From NCBI GenBank assembly GCA_044464225.1, contig JBIQLN010000001.1, positions 248,001 to 312,000 of the forward strand: DNA of 64,000 nt. Reading direction: 5' to 3'. Each line of letters starts with the position of its first letter. Position 1 is the stretch's first letter. This stretch comes from 66-474 sp044464225 (GTDB lineage: Bacteria > Pseudomonadota > Gammaproteobacteria > Xanthomonadales > Rhodanobacteraceae). The position numbers were made by a program, and so were the translations under genes. The notes beneath the pieces were generated by a model. It was not told the origin of the DNA. It searched no databases and saw nothing but the letters and a program-made list of their open reading frames with translations. Below are positions 17,410-26,630 of the stretch, one piece after another.

Positions 17410-17608
17410 GCCGGAAGGCAGATGGTAACGATGCCGGCGCCGACCGCGCAACGACCTGCGAACGCACCCTAAACGCTTTCTTAGGGCGCATTCGGGATAG
17501 TGCATCCAGCAGGGCGGCGTTCAGCGCCGCCGATTTGAGATAGGCGCGTCGGGCGCCGGGCGCCGTCCGGCCCGAAACCACGCGCCCCGATTCATGCCGG
17601 GGGTTCCC

Positions 17609-20035
17609 ATGTCCCGCTTCCCTCTTTCGCGCATTCTGCTGATGATCGGCGCCGCCGGTGCCCTGTGCATGGGTGCAGTCGCGGTGCAGGCCCAGCAGTA
17701 CGACACCCCGCCAGCGTACGGCCAGGACGTGGACAACGGCGAGGTGTCGCCGGGACGCGTCGCGCGGCTTGCGTATCTTTCCGGGCAAGTCCAGTTCGCG
17801 CCTGCCGGCGAAAACGACTGGGGTTCGGTCGAAATCAACCGACCGATGGTGATCGGCGATCGGCTTCTGACCGGCGATGACGGCCGCGCGGTACTCGAAC
17901 TCGGTGACGCTTCCGTCCGCATCGACAACGGCAGCGCCTTCGATTTCCTGGATCTCGGCGAAGACAACGTCCAGCTCGAGCTCTCCCAGGGCACGCTGAA
18001 TCTCGCCGTGCGCCAACTCGACGAGGGCACGAATTTCGAGGTCGACACCCCGACCATCGCCTTCGTGGCTTCGACACCGGGCGTTTACCGCATCGACAAC
18101 AACCCCGATGGCAACGGCAGCATGGTCACGGTGTTCCGCGGCTCGGGCACCGTGTACGGCGAGAACGGCGTCAGCCGTCGGGTCGACGAAGGCAATTCGT
18201 ACCGGTTCAACGATTCGGCGCTCGCCAGTGTCGATGAAACCGGCCTGCCCCAACCCGACGATTTCGACCGCTTCTGCGAAACCCGCGATTCGAACTACCA
18301 GCGCTATGCGCAGCAACAGGAACAGTACGTGCCCCCCGGGATGATCGGCGGCGACGATCTCTACCGGTACGGCCAGTGGAACGACGTGCCCGAATACGGG
18401 AACGTGTGGTATCCGACGTCCGTTCCGGTGGGCTGGGCCCCGTATCGCTATGGTCATTGGGCGTGGATCGATCCGTGGGGCTGGACCTGGGTGGACGACC
18501 AGCCGTGGGGCTTTGCCCCGTTCCATTACGGACGCTGGGTGTACGCGCGCAACCGCTGGGGCTGGATGCCGGGACCGGTGCACGTGCGACCCGTGTACGC
18601 CCCCGCGCTGGTGGCGTTCGTCGGCGGTTCGGGGCTGTCGGTGTCGCTCCGGATCGGCGGCGGCGGGCCGGTGGGCTGGTTCCCGCTGGGGCCGCGCGAT
18701 GTCTACGTGCCGTGGTTCCGGGCCTCGCACCGTTACTTCACCAACGTCAACGTCACCAACATCCGCAACGTGTACGTCAACAGGACGGTCATCAACAATT
18801 TCTACGGCGACTATCGAGCTGGCCGCGCGCCCCCGCGAGGGCGGCATGACTATGCCTACCGCCGGATACCGGGCGCGGTCACCGCGGTGCCACGCAACGT
18901 CTTCGCCGGCGCGCGTCCGGTGCATCCGGCGGTGCTGAAATTGAACCGCACCCAGCTCGCCCGCAGCGAGGTGGCCCTGCGCCCCGGCGTCAACCCGGGC
19001 AAGGCCAGCATCGGTATTCGCAAACCGTCGCCGCGTCCTGCCGTGCTCAAGGGTCGCGAACCCTTTGCGCGGCCGGTGGTGGCGCGACATCAGCCGCCGC
19101 CGCGGCCGGTCGGGTTTGCGGCGCGTGAAAAAGTGATCGCCCGGCAAAACGGCCAGCCCCTCACGCGCGCGCAGATGCAGGATCTGCGCGAGAACCGGCC
19201 CGCGTCATCGCCTCGCAATGCCCGTATCAAACTGGTGCCGACCGTCGCGGACACGCTCCGCGGCGCCACGCCCGCGCGCCCGACCGAACCGGCGGCGCGC
19301 AATCGGCCTGCCCCGCCCGCCGCCCGCCGTGCAGGCCCGACAGAACCGTTCAAGGACACGGTGCGTCCAATACCCGCGCGCAACCAGCCGGCGCAGTCCG
19401 TCCGGCGCGGGGGCGAATTGCCGAGCGCGCGTTTCGCGCATCCGGGCGAACGCGGGACCTTGCCGCGCGCGCCGGTGATCCGGCCCGCAAACGAACCGCA
19501 GCGCAACCCGCCCCAGCCGGCGCGCCTGCCCGTGGTGCGGCCGGTCGAGCGCGCGCCGCAGTCCGCCGGCAATCGCGCGGCCCCGCAACAGCGTCCATCC
19601 GAAATCCAGTCCCGACAGCGTGAACAGCAGCAACGGCGCCAGCTTCAGGAACAAGCGCAGCAGCGCGAACGCGAGCAACACGTCCAACAGTCGCGCATGC
19701 AGACGCAACGCGAACAGGCCACGCAACTGCGCGCGCGTCAACAGCAGACGCAACGGCAGCGGCAGGCGCAAATGCAGGCGCAGCAGCGCGAACGCGCGCA
19801 AGCCGCACAACAACAGCAGGCCCGTCAGCAGGTACAGCGGCAGCGCTCGATGATGCAGCAGCAACAGCGACGCGCGATGGTGCAACGCGAGCAGCAGATG
19901 CGCCAGCAGCCGGTGCAAGGAGCGCCGCCACGCAACACGCCACCACCGCGCAACCGCCCCGCACCGGAACATCGCGAGCCGTCGCGCAAACGTCCGCCTC
20001 CGAGCAGCGACCGACGGACAAACGAGCCTCCCTGA
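17609..20035 (+). CDS. Large secreted FecR-domain / DUF6600-like protein with Gln/Arg-rich tail
   Basis: 808 residues from the ATG at 17609, with a GGGGG tract just upstream; an ATG 15 bp earlier lacks an RBS. A signal peptide covers about residues 1-29. A FecR-like domain follows (GDRLLTGDDGRAVLELGD, then VDTPTIAFVASTPGVYRI). Next is a Trp/Tyr-rich block of short repeats such as YRYGHWAWIDPWGWTWVDD and FAPFHYGRWVYARNRWGW, which marks the DUF6600 type. The last third is Pro/Arg-rich and then an extreme Gln/Arg run, roughly residues 670-780, of coiled-coil or disordered character. There are no FecI sigma factor or TonB receptor genes nearby, so a classical FecR role is unlikely. Function unknown, probably cell envelope. 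Confidence 0.8.
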   Translation: MSRFPLSRILLMIGAAGALCMGAVAVQAQQYDTPPAYGQDVDNGEVSPGRVARLAYLSGQVQFAPAGENDWGSVEINRPMVIGDRLLTGDDGRAVLELGDASVRIDNGSAFDFLDLGEDNVQLELSQGTLNLAVRQLDEGTNFEVDTPTIAFVASTPGVYRIDNNPDGNGSMVTVFRGSGTVYGENGVSRRVDEGNSYRFNDSALASVDETGLPQPDDFDRFCETRDSNYQRYAQQQEQYVPPGMIGGDDLYRYGQWNDVPEYGNVWYPTSVPVGWAPYRYGHWAWIDPWGWTWVDDQPWGFAPFHYGRWVYARNRWGWMPGPVHVRPVYAPALVAFVGGSGLSVSLRIGGGGPVGWFPLGPRDVYVPWFRASHRYFTNVNVTNIRNVYVNRTVINNFYGDYRAGRAPPRGRHDYAYRRIPGAVTAVPRNVFAGARPVHPAVLKLNRTQLARSEVALRPGVNPGKASIGIRKPSPRPAVLKGREPFARPVVARHQPPPRPVGFAAREKVIARQNGQPLTRAQMQDLRENRPASSPRNARIKLVPTVADTLRGATPARPTEPAARNRPAPPAARRAGPTEPFKDTVRPIPARNQPAQSVRRGGELPSARFAHPGERGTLPRAPVIRPANEPQRNPPQPARLPVVRPVERAPQSAGNRAAPQQRPSEIQSRQREQQQRRQLQEQAQQREREQHVQQSRMQTQREQATQLRARQQQTQRQRQAQMQAQQRERAQAAQQQQARQQVQRQRSMMQQQQRRAMVQREQQMRQQPVQGAPPRNTPPPRNRPAPEHREPSRKRPPPSSDRRTNEPP

Positions 20036-20134
20036 TCGTGCATTGAACAATGGCGCGGCCTCGCGGTCGGTCCGGGCCTGCCGACCCGGGCAGCCATTCA
20101 TGCCCGGCTTTCCTCGGCAGCCGCCACCCCGCGG

Positions 20135-20140
20135 TACACT
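20135..20140 (+). promoter_or_regulatory. -10 box (TACACT) immediately before thiS
   Basis: TACACT ends 6 bases before the thiS ATG, the geometry expected for a leaderless transcript. The -35 region is poor. No TPP riboswitch (no CTGAGA element) is present in the upstream 111 bp. Confidence 0.4.
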
Positions 20141-20146
20141 TTGCCT

Positions 20147-20347
20147 ATGAAGATTTTCCTCAACGGCCTGTCACATGAGTGCGCGTCCCCCACGACGGTG
20201 GCCTCGTTGCTGGCGGACACCGGCCATGGCGAACGCCGCGTGGCCGTCGAAGTGAATCGCGAAATCGTGCCGCGCAGCCGCCATGCCCAGCATGAATTGC
20301 ACGACGGCGACCGGGTGGAGATCGTGCAGGCCATCGGCGGAGGGTAA
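20147..20347 (+). CDS. thiS: ThiS, sulfur-carrier protein for thiamine thiazole synthesis
   Basis: 66 residues with a ubiquitin-like beta-grasp pattern and the required C-terminal Gly-Gly (VQAIGGG). In the pathway the C-terminal Gly is adenylated and thiocarboxylated, then gives sulfur to ThiG. The ATG at 20147 gives MKIFLNGLSHE; an in-frame TTG two codons earlier also exists but overlaps the space just after the -10 box. thiG follows after a 233-bp spacer that carries its own -10 box. thiF, thiH/thiO and thiC are not in the window. Confidence 0.92.
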   Translation: MKIFLNGLSHECASPTTVASLLADTGHGERRVAVEVNREIVPRSRHAQHELHDGDRVEIVQAIGGG

Positions 20348-20544
20348 GAAGCAGCGTTTACACGATGCCGTTGCATCGTGTGCTGCTCGACGAGGCGCGC
20401 CTGGCGCGCGCAGACGGCCCGTAGGGCGAGCGCCGGGGATGGTGCGAGTAGCGCCCGAGGCACGACGCAAGCGCAAGGTTCCCAGGCGGAATCCGGCCCT
20501 GCCCGCACATTCGATCCGGAATGATCGAACCCTGCGCAACGCAC

Positions 20545-20550
20545 TACAAT
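20545..20550 (+). promoter_or_regulatory. -10 box (TACAAT) upstream of thiG
   Basis: TACAAT lies 30 bp before the thiG ATG, giving an mRNA leader of about 24 nt. It sits in the unusually long 233-bp thiS-thiG spacer and implies that thiG can be transcribed on its own. No clear -35 is present. Confidence 0.35.
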
Positions 20551-20580
20551 CGTGCTTTGGTTTTTCGATCGATGCGCGCC

Positions 20581-21393
20581 ATGAACGCCGTACCCCAAGC
20601 CGCTTCACCGGAGATCCCCGATCCACTGGTCATTGCCGGCCGCACGTTCCGGTCGCGTCTGCTGACCGGGACCGGCAAGTTCAAGGATCTCGACGAAACC
20701 CGTCGCGCGACCGAAGCCGCGGCCTCCGAGATCGTCACCTTCGCCGTGCGCCGGATGAACCTCGGCCAGAAGCCGGATGAACCCAACCTGCTGGACGCGC
20801 TACCCCCCGATCGCTACACCCTGCTGCCGAATACCGCCGGCTGCCACAGCGTCGACGAGGCGCTGCGCACCTGCCGGCTCGCGCGCGAATTGCTGGATGG
20901 CCATTCGCTGGTGAAGCTCGAGGTGATCGGTGACCAGAAAACGCTGTTCCCGGACGTCGTCACCACGCTGGCCGCTGCCGACGCGCTGGTGAAGGATGGC
21001 TTCGACGTGATGGTCTACACCACCGACGATCCGCTGCTGGCGCGGCGCTTCGAGGATCTCGGCTGCGCCGCGGTGATGCCGCTGGCCGCGCCGATCGGTT
21101 CGGGGCTCGGCATCCAGAACCGCTACACCATCATGGAAATCGTGGAGAACGCGAAGATTCCCGTGATCGTGGACGCGGGCGTCGGTACCGCATCCGATGC
21201 TTCGCTCGCGATGGAACTCGGCTGCGACGGCGTGCTGATGAATACCGCGATCGCGCACGCGAAGGATCCGGTACTGATGGCGCACGCGATGAAATGCGCG
21301 ATCGAAGCCGGGCGCGCGGCGTTTCGCGCCGGGCGCATTCCGCGCAAGCGTTTTGCCTCGGCGTCCAGTCCGGTCGACGGCCTGATCGCCTGA
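20581..21393 (+). CDS. thiG: ThiG, thiazole synthase
   Basis: 270 residues with a TIM-barrel fold. SRLLTGTGKF, the Schiff-base Lys (K112 in SLVKLEVIGD), VMVYTTDDP, MPLAAPIGSGLGI and VIVDAGVGTASDA are all characteristic. The enzyme condenses 1-deoxyxylulose-5-phosphate, dehydroglycine and sulfur from ThiS thiocarboxylate into the thiazole phosphate of thiamine. The start at 20581 (MNAVPQAA) fits the -10 box upstream; an in-frame ATG at 20521 lies before that box. trmB follows 10 bp downstream. Confidence 0.95.
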   Translation: MNAVPQAASPEIPDPLVIAGRTFRSRLLTGTGKFKDLDETRRATEAAASEIVTFAVRRMNLGQKPDEPNLLDALPPDRYTLLPNTAGCHSVDEALRTCRLARELLDGHSLVKLEVIGDQKTLFPDVVTTLAAADALVKDGFDVMVYTTDDPLLARRFEDLGCAAVMPLAAPIGSGLGIQNRYTIMEIVENAKIPVIVDAGVGTASDASLAMELGCDGVLMNTAIAHAKDPVLMAHAMKCAIEAGRAAFRAGRIPRKRFASASSPVDGLIA

Positions 21394-21403
21394 GACCGTG
21401 CGG

Positions 21404-22141
21404 ATGGCATCCGACAGCGAACCTTCCGACCCGTCTCGCCACCGAACTGTCCGCAGCTTCGTCCTGCGGGAGGGCCGCATCACGCCCGCGCAGCAGCGCG
21501 CATTCGCGGAGCACTGGAGCCGCTTCGGCATCGATTACCGCGGCCAGCCGCGCGACCTCGATGCGCTGTTCGGCCGCGCGGCGCCACGCGTGCTGGAAAT
21601 CGGTTTCGGCAATGGCGAAGCCCTGGCGTGGGCAGGCGAACACGATCCCGCGCGCGATTACCTCGGCATCGAAGTGCACCGGCCCGGCGTCGGCCGGCTG
21701 ATGAACGCCCTGGCAGCGCACGAGGCCCGCAACGTCCGCATCTGGAACCATGATGCGGTGGAGGTGCTGGCACGCGAAATTCCCGAGGCCGCCCTCGACG
21801 AGGTTCGCATCTGGTTTCCCGACCCCTGGCCCAAGAAGCGCCACCACAAGCGGCGACTGGTCCAACCCGATTTCGTGCAACTGCTGGCGACCCGCGTGAA
21901 ACCGGGCGGCCTTTTGCACCTCGCCACCGATTGGCCCGAGTATGCTTCGCACATGCAGGAAGTGCTGGCCGCGCAATCGGGCTGGCAATTGCGCGCAGGG
22001 GAAAGTGGCGAATCGAAGCGACCCGAATGGCGGATCGAAACGCGTTTCGAGCGGCGCGGGCTCGATCTCGGCCATCCGGTTACGGATTTGTTGTATGACC
22101 GTGTGCCACCATCACGCGATCCAGGACTTCTGCCCCCTTGA
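21404..22141 (+). CDS. trmB: tRNA (guanine-N7-)-methyltransferase
   Basis: 245 residues. The SAM-binding motif LEIGFGNGEALAWAG and the TrmB signature IWFPDPWPKKRHHKRRLVQPDF are clear, followed by HLATDWPEYASHM and the C-terminal TRFERRGLDLGHPVTDL. It methylates G46 in the variable loop of tRNAs. The start may be the GTG at 21398 or the ATG at 21404; both follow the thiG stop closely, indicating co-transcription with thiG. The first 15 residues are poorly conserved in the family, so the choice is not critical. Confidence 0.95.
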   Translation: MASDSEPSDPSRHRTVRSFVLREGRITPAQQRAFAEHWSRFGIDYRGQPRDLDALFGRAAPRVLEIGFGNGEALAWAGEHDPARDYLGIEVHRPGVGRLMNALAAHEARNVRIWNHDAVEVLAREIPEAALDEVRIWFPDPWPKKRHHKRRLVQPDFVQLLATRVKPGGLLHLATDWPEYASHMQEVLAAQSGWQLRAGESGESKRPEWRIETRFERRGLDLGHPVTDLLYDRVPPSRDPGLLPP

Positions 22142-22272
22142 GTCGAGGGAGCGTGCTCAACGTCCGCTTCGAAGGCGTTGGCGGGGGTTGTGTGAGCATG
22201 GCAACGTGAAGGTGAGCGAAAAGCTCTCAAGACTGACCTCGTATACCTGACCCTGACCCGGACCTTGGCCCG

Positions 22273-24120
22273 ATGGAGCTGACCCTCACCCCCGACATGA
22301 TGCTGGTGCTCGGGTTGGTCTGCTTCACCGTGATCATGCTGATCCTGGAATGGGTGCGCGCGGACATCGTTGCGCTGCTCGTGGTGGTCGTGATCGGCAT
22401 CACCGGCCTGATGCCCGTGACGCAACTGTTCGACGGCTTCGCCTCGAATGCGGTGCTGTCGCTGATCGGCATCATGATCATGGGCGCGGGGCTGGACCGC
22501 ACCGGCGTGCTGAACCGCGCGGCTTCCTTCATCCTGCGCCTGTCCAGCGGGGTCGAAAGCCGCGTATCGCTGCTGCTCAATGCGACCGTCGGCAGCCTTT
22601 CCTCGATCATCCAGAGCCAGGCGCTGGCCGCGTTGTTCCTGCCCGTGGCCAGCCGCATTTCCGCGCGCACCGGGGTGCCGCTGAAGCGCCTGCTGTTGCC
22701 GATGGCCTGCTGCATCCTCGCCGGCACCAGCATGACCCTGATCTCGAACTCGCCGCTGATCCTGTTGAATGATTTGATCGCGAGTGCCGACCGCAACCTG
22801 CCCCCCGGTGCGCAGACCATCGAGCCGTTCTCGCTGTTCTCGATCACCCCGATCGGGATACCGCTGTTGCTGGTCGGCATCGGCTATTTCGCATTCTTCA
22901 CCCGCCGCGTGATGCCCGACGACACCGAAGAACGCCCCAAGGTCACGCCGGGCCGCACCGAAAGCTACTTCGCCGACGCCTATGGCATCGAAGGCGAAGT
23001 GATCGAACTCACGGTGACGGCCGACAGCCCGTTGGTCGGGATGAGCATCGGCGAAGCCGAGACGCTGGAAAATGCACCGCTAATCCTCGCGATCAAGAAC
23101 GGCAACGAATCCCGCCTTGCCCCGCCGTCCGACCAGATGATCTGGGTGGGCACCGTGCTGGGCGTGCTGGGTTCGCGTTCCGAGGTCAACGAATTCGCGC
23201 AGGCAATGCAGTGCCGCCCCGGCAATCGCCTGCAGGCGCTGGCCGACATGTTCAACCCGACCCGCGCCGGCATTTCCGAAGTGGTGATTCCGCCTCAATC
23301 GAAGTTCATCAAGCAGCAGGTCGGCGAACTGCGCTTGCGCAAGCGCTACGGCATTTCGGTGCTGGCGGTGAATCGCGGCGACGAGGTCATACGCGGTGAG
23401 GACGTCCGCAAGATGTCCCTGCGTGCCGGCGATTCACTGGTGCTGCACAGCTACTGGCGAGACCTCACGCTGGCCGCCGAAAGCCGCGACATCGTGCCGG
23501 TCACCGACATCCCCAGCGAGGAATCGCGGCCCGGCAAGGTGCGTTATGCCTTGGTGTTCTTCGCGCTGGCGATGGCGCTCGGACTGTTCACGGATTTGCG
23601 CCTCGCGGTGGCGATGATGACCGGGGCGGTCGGCATGCTGCTGGCCGGCGTGCTCAACATGGACGAGGCCTACGGGGCGATCAACTGGAAGACCATCTTC
23701 GTGATGGCCTGCCTCATCCCGCTCGGGATCTCGATGGACTCCACGGGCACCGCCGCGTGGATGGCGCAGGAAATCATGGTTTACCTGGGCGGCATGCCCC
23801 AGTGGATGATCCAGGCGTTCATCGCGATCCTGGCGCTGCTGTTCTCGCAGATCATCTCGCACGTCGGTACCGCGGTGATGATGGTGCCCATGGCCATCAA
23901 CATCGCGCTGGCATCAGGCGGCAACCCGAGCGTCTATGCGCTCATCGTCGCACTGTCGGTGTCGAACACGTTCCTGCTCCCGGGCGCCAGCCCGACGCTG
24001 CTGATCGTGGCGGGCCCAGGCGGCTACCGGCCGCGCGATTTCATCCGCGTGGGCCTGCCGCTGACGCTGCTGATGCTGGTCGTGACATTGGTGATGGTGA
24101 ACGTGGTGTTCGGGCGGTAA
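22273..24120 (+). CDS. SLC13/DASS-family carrier with two RCK_C (TrkA-C) domains
   Basis: 615 residues with about 9-11 membrane segments in two halves (about 8-190 and 420-614) and a long cytosolic insert at about 210-410. The insert contains two TrkA-C-like regulatory domains (VIELTVTADSPLVGMSIGEAETLEN and FIKQQVGELRLRKRYGISVLAVNRGDEVIRGEDVRKMSLRAGDSLVL). Such carriers move sulfate, phosphate or dicarboxylates with sodium or protons. The substrate cannot be read from sequence. It stands alone between trmB and the convergent cco operon. A 131-bp leader contains GTATAC and a small GAGC-GAAAA-GCTC hairpin. Confidence 0.85.
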   Translation: MELTLTPDMMLVLGLVCFTVIMLILEWVRADIVALLVVVVIGITGLMPVTQLFDGFASNAVLSLIGIMIMGAGLDRTGVLNRAASFILRLSSGVESRVSLLLNATVGSLSSIIQSQALAALFLPVASRISARTGVPLKRLLLPMACCILAGTSMTLISNSPLILLNDLIASADRNLPPGAQTIEPFSLFSITPIGIPLLLVGIGYFAFFTRRVMPDDTEERPKVTPGRTESYFADAYGIEGEVIELTVTADSPLVGMSIGEAETLENAPLILAIKNGNESRLAPPSDQMIWVGTVLGVLGSRSEVNEFAQAMQCRPGNRLQALADMFNPTRAGISEVVIPPQSKFIKQQVGELRLRKRYGISVLAVNRGDEVIRGEDVRKMSLRAGDSLVLHSYWRDLTLAAESRDIVPVTDIPSEESRPGKVRYALVFFALAMALGLFTDLRLAVAMMTGAVGMLLAGVLNMDEAYGAINWKTIFVMACLIPLGISMDSTGTAAWMAQEIMVYLGGMPQWMIQAFIAILALLFSQIISHVGTAVMMVPMAINIALASGGNPSVYALIVALSVSNTFLLPGASPTLLIVAGPGGYRPRDFIRVGLPLTLLMLVVTLVMVNVVFGR

Positions 24121-24155
24121 AGGGCCCGGGCAGGAAGCCGCGGAAAGCAGGGTCG

Positions 24156-24214
24156 GCGTGCACTTCCGCGACAACGCATGGGGTTACTCTCGACGTCGCC
24201 CGGAAGGTGCACGC
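24156..24214. repeat. Inverted repeat between the convergent carrier gene and ccoS
   Basis: GCGTGCACTTCCGCGAC (24156-24172) pairs with GTCGCCCGGAAGGTGCACGC (24195-24214) apart from one or two bulged bases. The right arm lies inside the last codons of ccoS. It could act as a bidirectional transcription end between the two convergent genes, but no T-run follows either arm. Confidence 0.35.
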
Positions 24215-24411
24215 TGGTCTTTGCTCTCGACGGAACCCTGATTTCGACCCCGGCTTTCAGCCCGGTTCTCGGGCACGTCGTCCAGCAAGGGCAACACCTT
24301 CGGCGTATCCAGATCCTCGAACTGGGCGTGATCGACGGCCCAGAAGAAGACCCCGACGGCGACGGCCGCCAGCATCAATGTGATCGGAATCAGGATCAAC
24401 AGCGCGTTCAT
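24184..24411 (-). CDS. ccoS: CcoS, cbb3 oxidase maturation protein
   Basis: 75 residues starting MNALLILIPITLML, with one membrane segment at about 4-26 and the family motif FFWAVDHAQFEDLDTPKVLPLLDD, which is diagnostic for FixS/CcoS. CcoS is needed to insert cofactors into the CcoN subunit. It overlaps the ccoI stop by 4 bases and is the last gene of the cco operon. The C-terminal 20 residues are charged and variable. Confidence 0.92.
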   Translation of the reverse strand: MNALLILIPITLMLAAVAVGVFFWAVDHAQFEDLDTPKVLPLLDDVPENRAESRGRNQGSVESKDQRAPSGRRRE

Positions 24412-26630
24412 GCGGTGCGCTCGCGCAATGCCATCGGCGGCTCGTCCGGCATGCGCGTCTCGCGGATTCGCAAGCTGTTCAGCACCACCGCCAGTGAACT
24501 CAGCGACATACCGATGGCGGCCAGCCACGGCGGAACGAAGCCCAGTGCGGCGAACGGGATCGCGCCGAGATTCCAGACCAGCGCCCAGCGCCGGTTCCGG
24601 GTCAGCATCCGGATCGCCTGTTCCGACAGCTCGCGCGCCAGCGGCACTCCGGCAAGCCCACCGGGCAACAGCAGGTCGGCGCGCGCACGCGCAAGATCGA
24701 CCGCATCGCCGGGCGCCGCCGACACGTCGGCTGCAGCCAGCGCGGCAATGTCGTTGCCACCGTCGCCCACCGCCAACACCACATGTCCCCCGGCCTGCGC
24801 CTCGCGCACGCGCGCCAGCTTGTCGCCCGGCGACTGGCGCACGTGGAATCCGGGAATGCCGAGCCGGGCCGCGACCGCTTGCACGCGGGAAGGCGCATCA
24901 CCACTGACCAGCGCACATCCAATGCCTGCCGCCTGCAGTGAGTCGACGCAGGCATGCGCATCCTCGCGCACGCTTTCGACGATCGGAAACCGCGCAAGCG
25001 GCCCCTGCCCATCCGCAAGCCACAAGCCGTCGTCATCGCGGTCCGCACCGCCGAACGCGGCATGGCCGAGCCGCAGCAGCGTCCCCTCGACCACGCCGCG
25101 CACGCCACCCCCGGCGACGACTTCCACGCGCTCCGCCAGCGGCACCTCCCCGACTGAAATACGCGCGACCGCCTTGGCGACCGGATGGCTGCTTTCGCGC
25201 GCCAGCGCGACAACCCATCGCCTGGCCTGATCGACCGATACCCCGCGGAACGTTTGCACCCGCGCTTCGTCCACGGCCGGCTCGGTCAAGGTGCCGGTCT
25301 TGTCGAACAGCGCCACGTCGACCCGGGCCAGCGCGCGCAATGCCGCGGGACGCGTCACCAGCACGCCCTGCCGCGACAGCAACGCCAGCGTGCGCGTCAG
25401 TACCGCAGGCGCGGCCAATCCGAACGCACACGGGCATGCCACCACCAGCACTGCAATGGTGGCGTCGAAGGCGCGCGCCGGATCGCGCCACAGCCAGAAC
25501 GCCGCGGTCGCCGCGGCCAGCCCCAGCACACGCCAGACGAACCGCCGCGCGGCCGGATAATCGGCCTCGCCCGCCAGCTCGCGCGCATGTTGCGCAGACT
25601 CGGTCAGTCGCTCGATCGCCGCGAGCGAACCCGCGACCGGTGTGCTCGCCACCCGCAGTTCCAGCGGACCGTCGAGCGCCACGCCGCCGGCCGGAATCGT
25701 GTCGCCCCGCCGGCAATGTCGCGCACGGGATTCTCCGGTCCAGCGGGATTCGTCGAGGCGCGCGTCCGCGCTTTCCAGCACGCCGTCGCAAGGGACGGCG
25801 GCGCCCTCCGGCACATGCACGCGATCGCCGGGTAAAACTTCCGAGGCCGCCACCGTTTCGAGCGAACCGCCTTCACGGCGACGCTGCGCGATCAGCGGCA
25901 ACGCCTCGGCGGCGACCGCGCCCAGCGCGCGATGCCGCGCCTGCGCACGCAATTCCAGATGCCGTCCCAGCAGCAACACGAACACGAACATGCTGATCGA
26001 ATCGAAATACACTTCGCCGCCGCCACGCAGGGCATTCACGGCGCTGGCCCCGAAAATCAGCACGACCGCGATGGCTACCGGCATGTCGATGCCGGTGCGA
26101 CGGGCGCGCAATCCCGCGAGTGCATCGCGATAGAACGGCCACGCCGCATAACCCACCACGGGGATCGCGGACAGCAAGCCCAGCCAGCGGAACAACGCAG
26201 CCGTCGTGGCATCCAGCGGATCGACCGCGCCGACATACAGCACCAACGCGAACATCATCGCCTGCATCGCGAAAACGCCCGCCACCAGCAGGCGCTTCAA
26301 AGAAGCGTCGAGCGCAAGTCGCCGGGAATCGTCGAGGCCGTCGCAATGCAACGGTTGTGCGTCGCACCCGGCTCGTGCACATGCCGCCAGCACGTCCGTC
26401 AGCGGCAAGCATCGGTCATCGAACACCACGCGTGCGCGCCGCGCGGCCACGTCGAACCGGAACGATACGATGCCGGCCAGCGCGTGCAAGGCTTGTTCCA
26501 GTTGCAGCGCACGGCGTGGCTGCGCGAGCCCGGCGATGCGCAACGCAACCTCCACGCGACCGTCGCGGCGCCGCCGCAGCACCTGTTCCCGCAGCGCGGG
26601 ACGTGTCCACACTTCGACCGGTGCGTTCAT
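24408..26630 (-). CDS. ccoI: CcoI/FixI, copper-transporting P1B-type ATPase for cbb3 oxidase
   Basis: 740 residues with 8 predicted membrane segments. The CPC metal site is at 399-401, the phosphorylation loop DKTGT at 443-447, the SHP motif at 481-483, the hinge GDGGND at 622-627 and TGES at 298-301. These define a heavy-metal P-type ATPase; position between a FixH-like gene and ccoS identifies it as CcoI, which supplies copper for the CcoN binuclear centre. Unusually, the N-terminal domain (about 25-100) keeps an HMA-like ferredoxin fold pattern but lacks the GMxCxxC metal loop, which reads AGLAQPRRA here. It overlaps both neighbours by 4 bases. Confidence 0.93.
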   Translation of the reverse strand: MNAPVEVWTRPALREQVLRRRRDGRVEVALRIAGLAQPRRALQLEQALHALAGIVSFRFDVAARRARVVFDDRCLPLTDVLAACARAGCDAQPLHCDGLDDSRRLALDASLKRLLVAGVFAMQAMMFALVLYVGAVDPLDATTAALFRWLGLLSAIPVVGYAAWPFYRDALAGLRARRTGIDMPVAIAVVLIFGASAVNALRGGGEVYFDSISMFVFVLLLGRHLELRAQARHRALGAVAAEALPLIAQRRREGGSLETVAASEVLPGDRVHVPEGAAVPCDGVLESADARLDESRWTGESRARHCRRGDTIPAGGVALDGPLELRVASTPVAGSLAAIERLTESAQHARELAGEADYPAARRFVWRVLGLAAATAAFWLWRDPARAFDATIAVLVVACPCAFGLAAPAVLTRTLALLSRQGVLVTRPAALRALARVDVALFDKTGTLTEPAVDEARVQTFRGVSVDQARRWVVALARESSHPVAKAVARISVGEVPLAERVEVVAGGGVRGVVEGTLLRLGHAAFGGADRDDDGLWLADGQGPLARFPIVESVREDAHACVDSLQAAGIGCALVSGDAPSRVQAVAARLGIPGFHVRQSPGDKLARVREAQAGGHVVLAVGDGGNDIAALAAADVSAAPGDAVDLARARADLLLPGGLAGVPLARELSEQAIRMLTRNRRWALVWNLGAIPFAALGFVPPWLAAIGMSLSSLAVVLNSLRIRETRMPDEPPMALRERTA

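Noticed and set aside
19620..19930. Tandem DNA repeat in the 3' part of the FecR-domain gene
   Set aside because: The CAG/CGC-rich appearance comes from Gln and Arg codons in irregular order; no fixed repeat unit was found.
20036..20146. TPP riboswitch upstream of thiS
   Set aside because: No CTGAGA core or thi-box helices are present, and the -10 box lies only 6 bases before the start codon.
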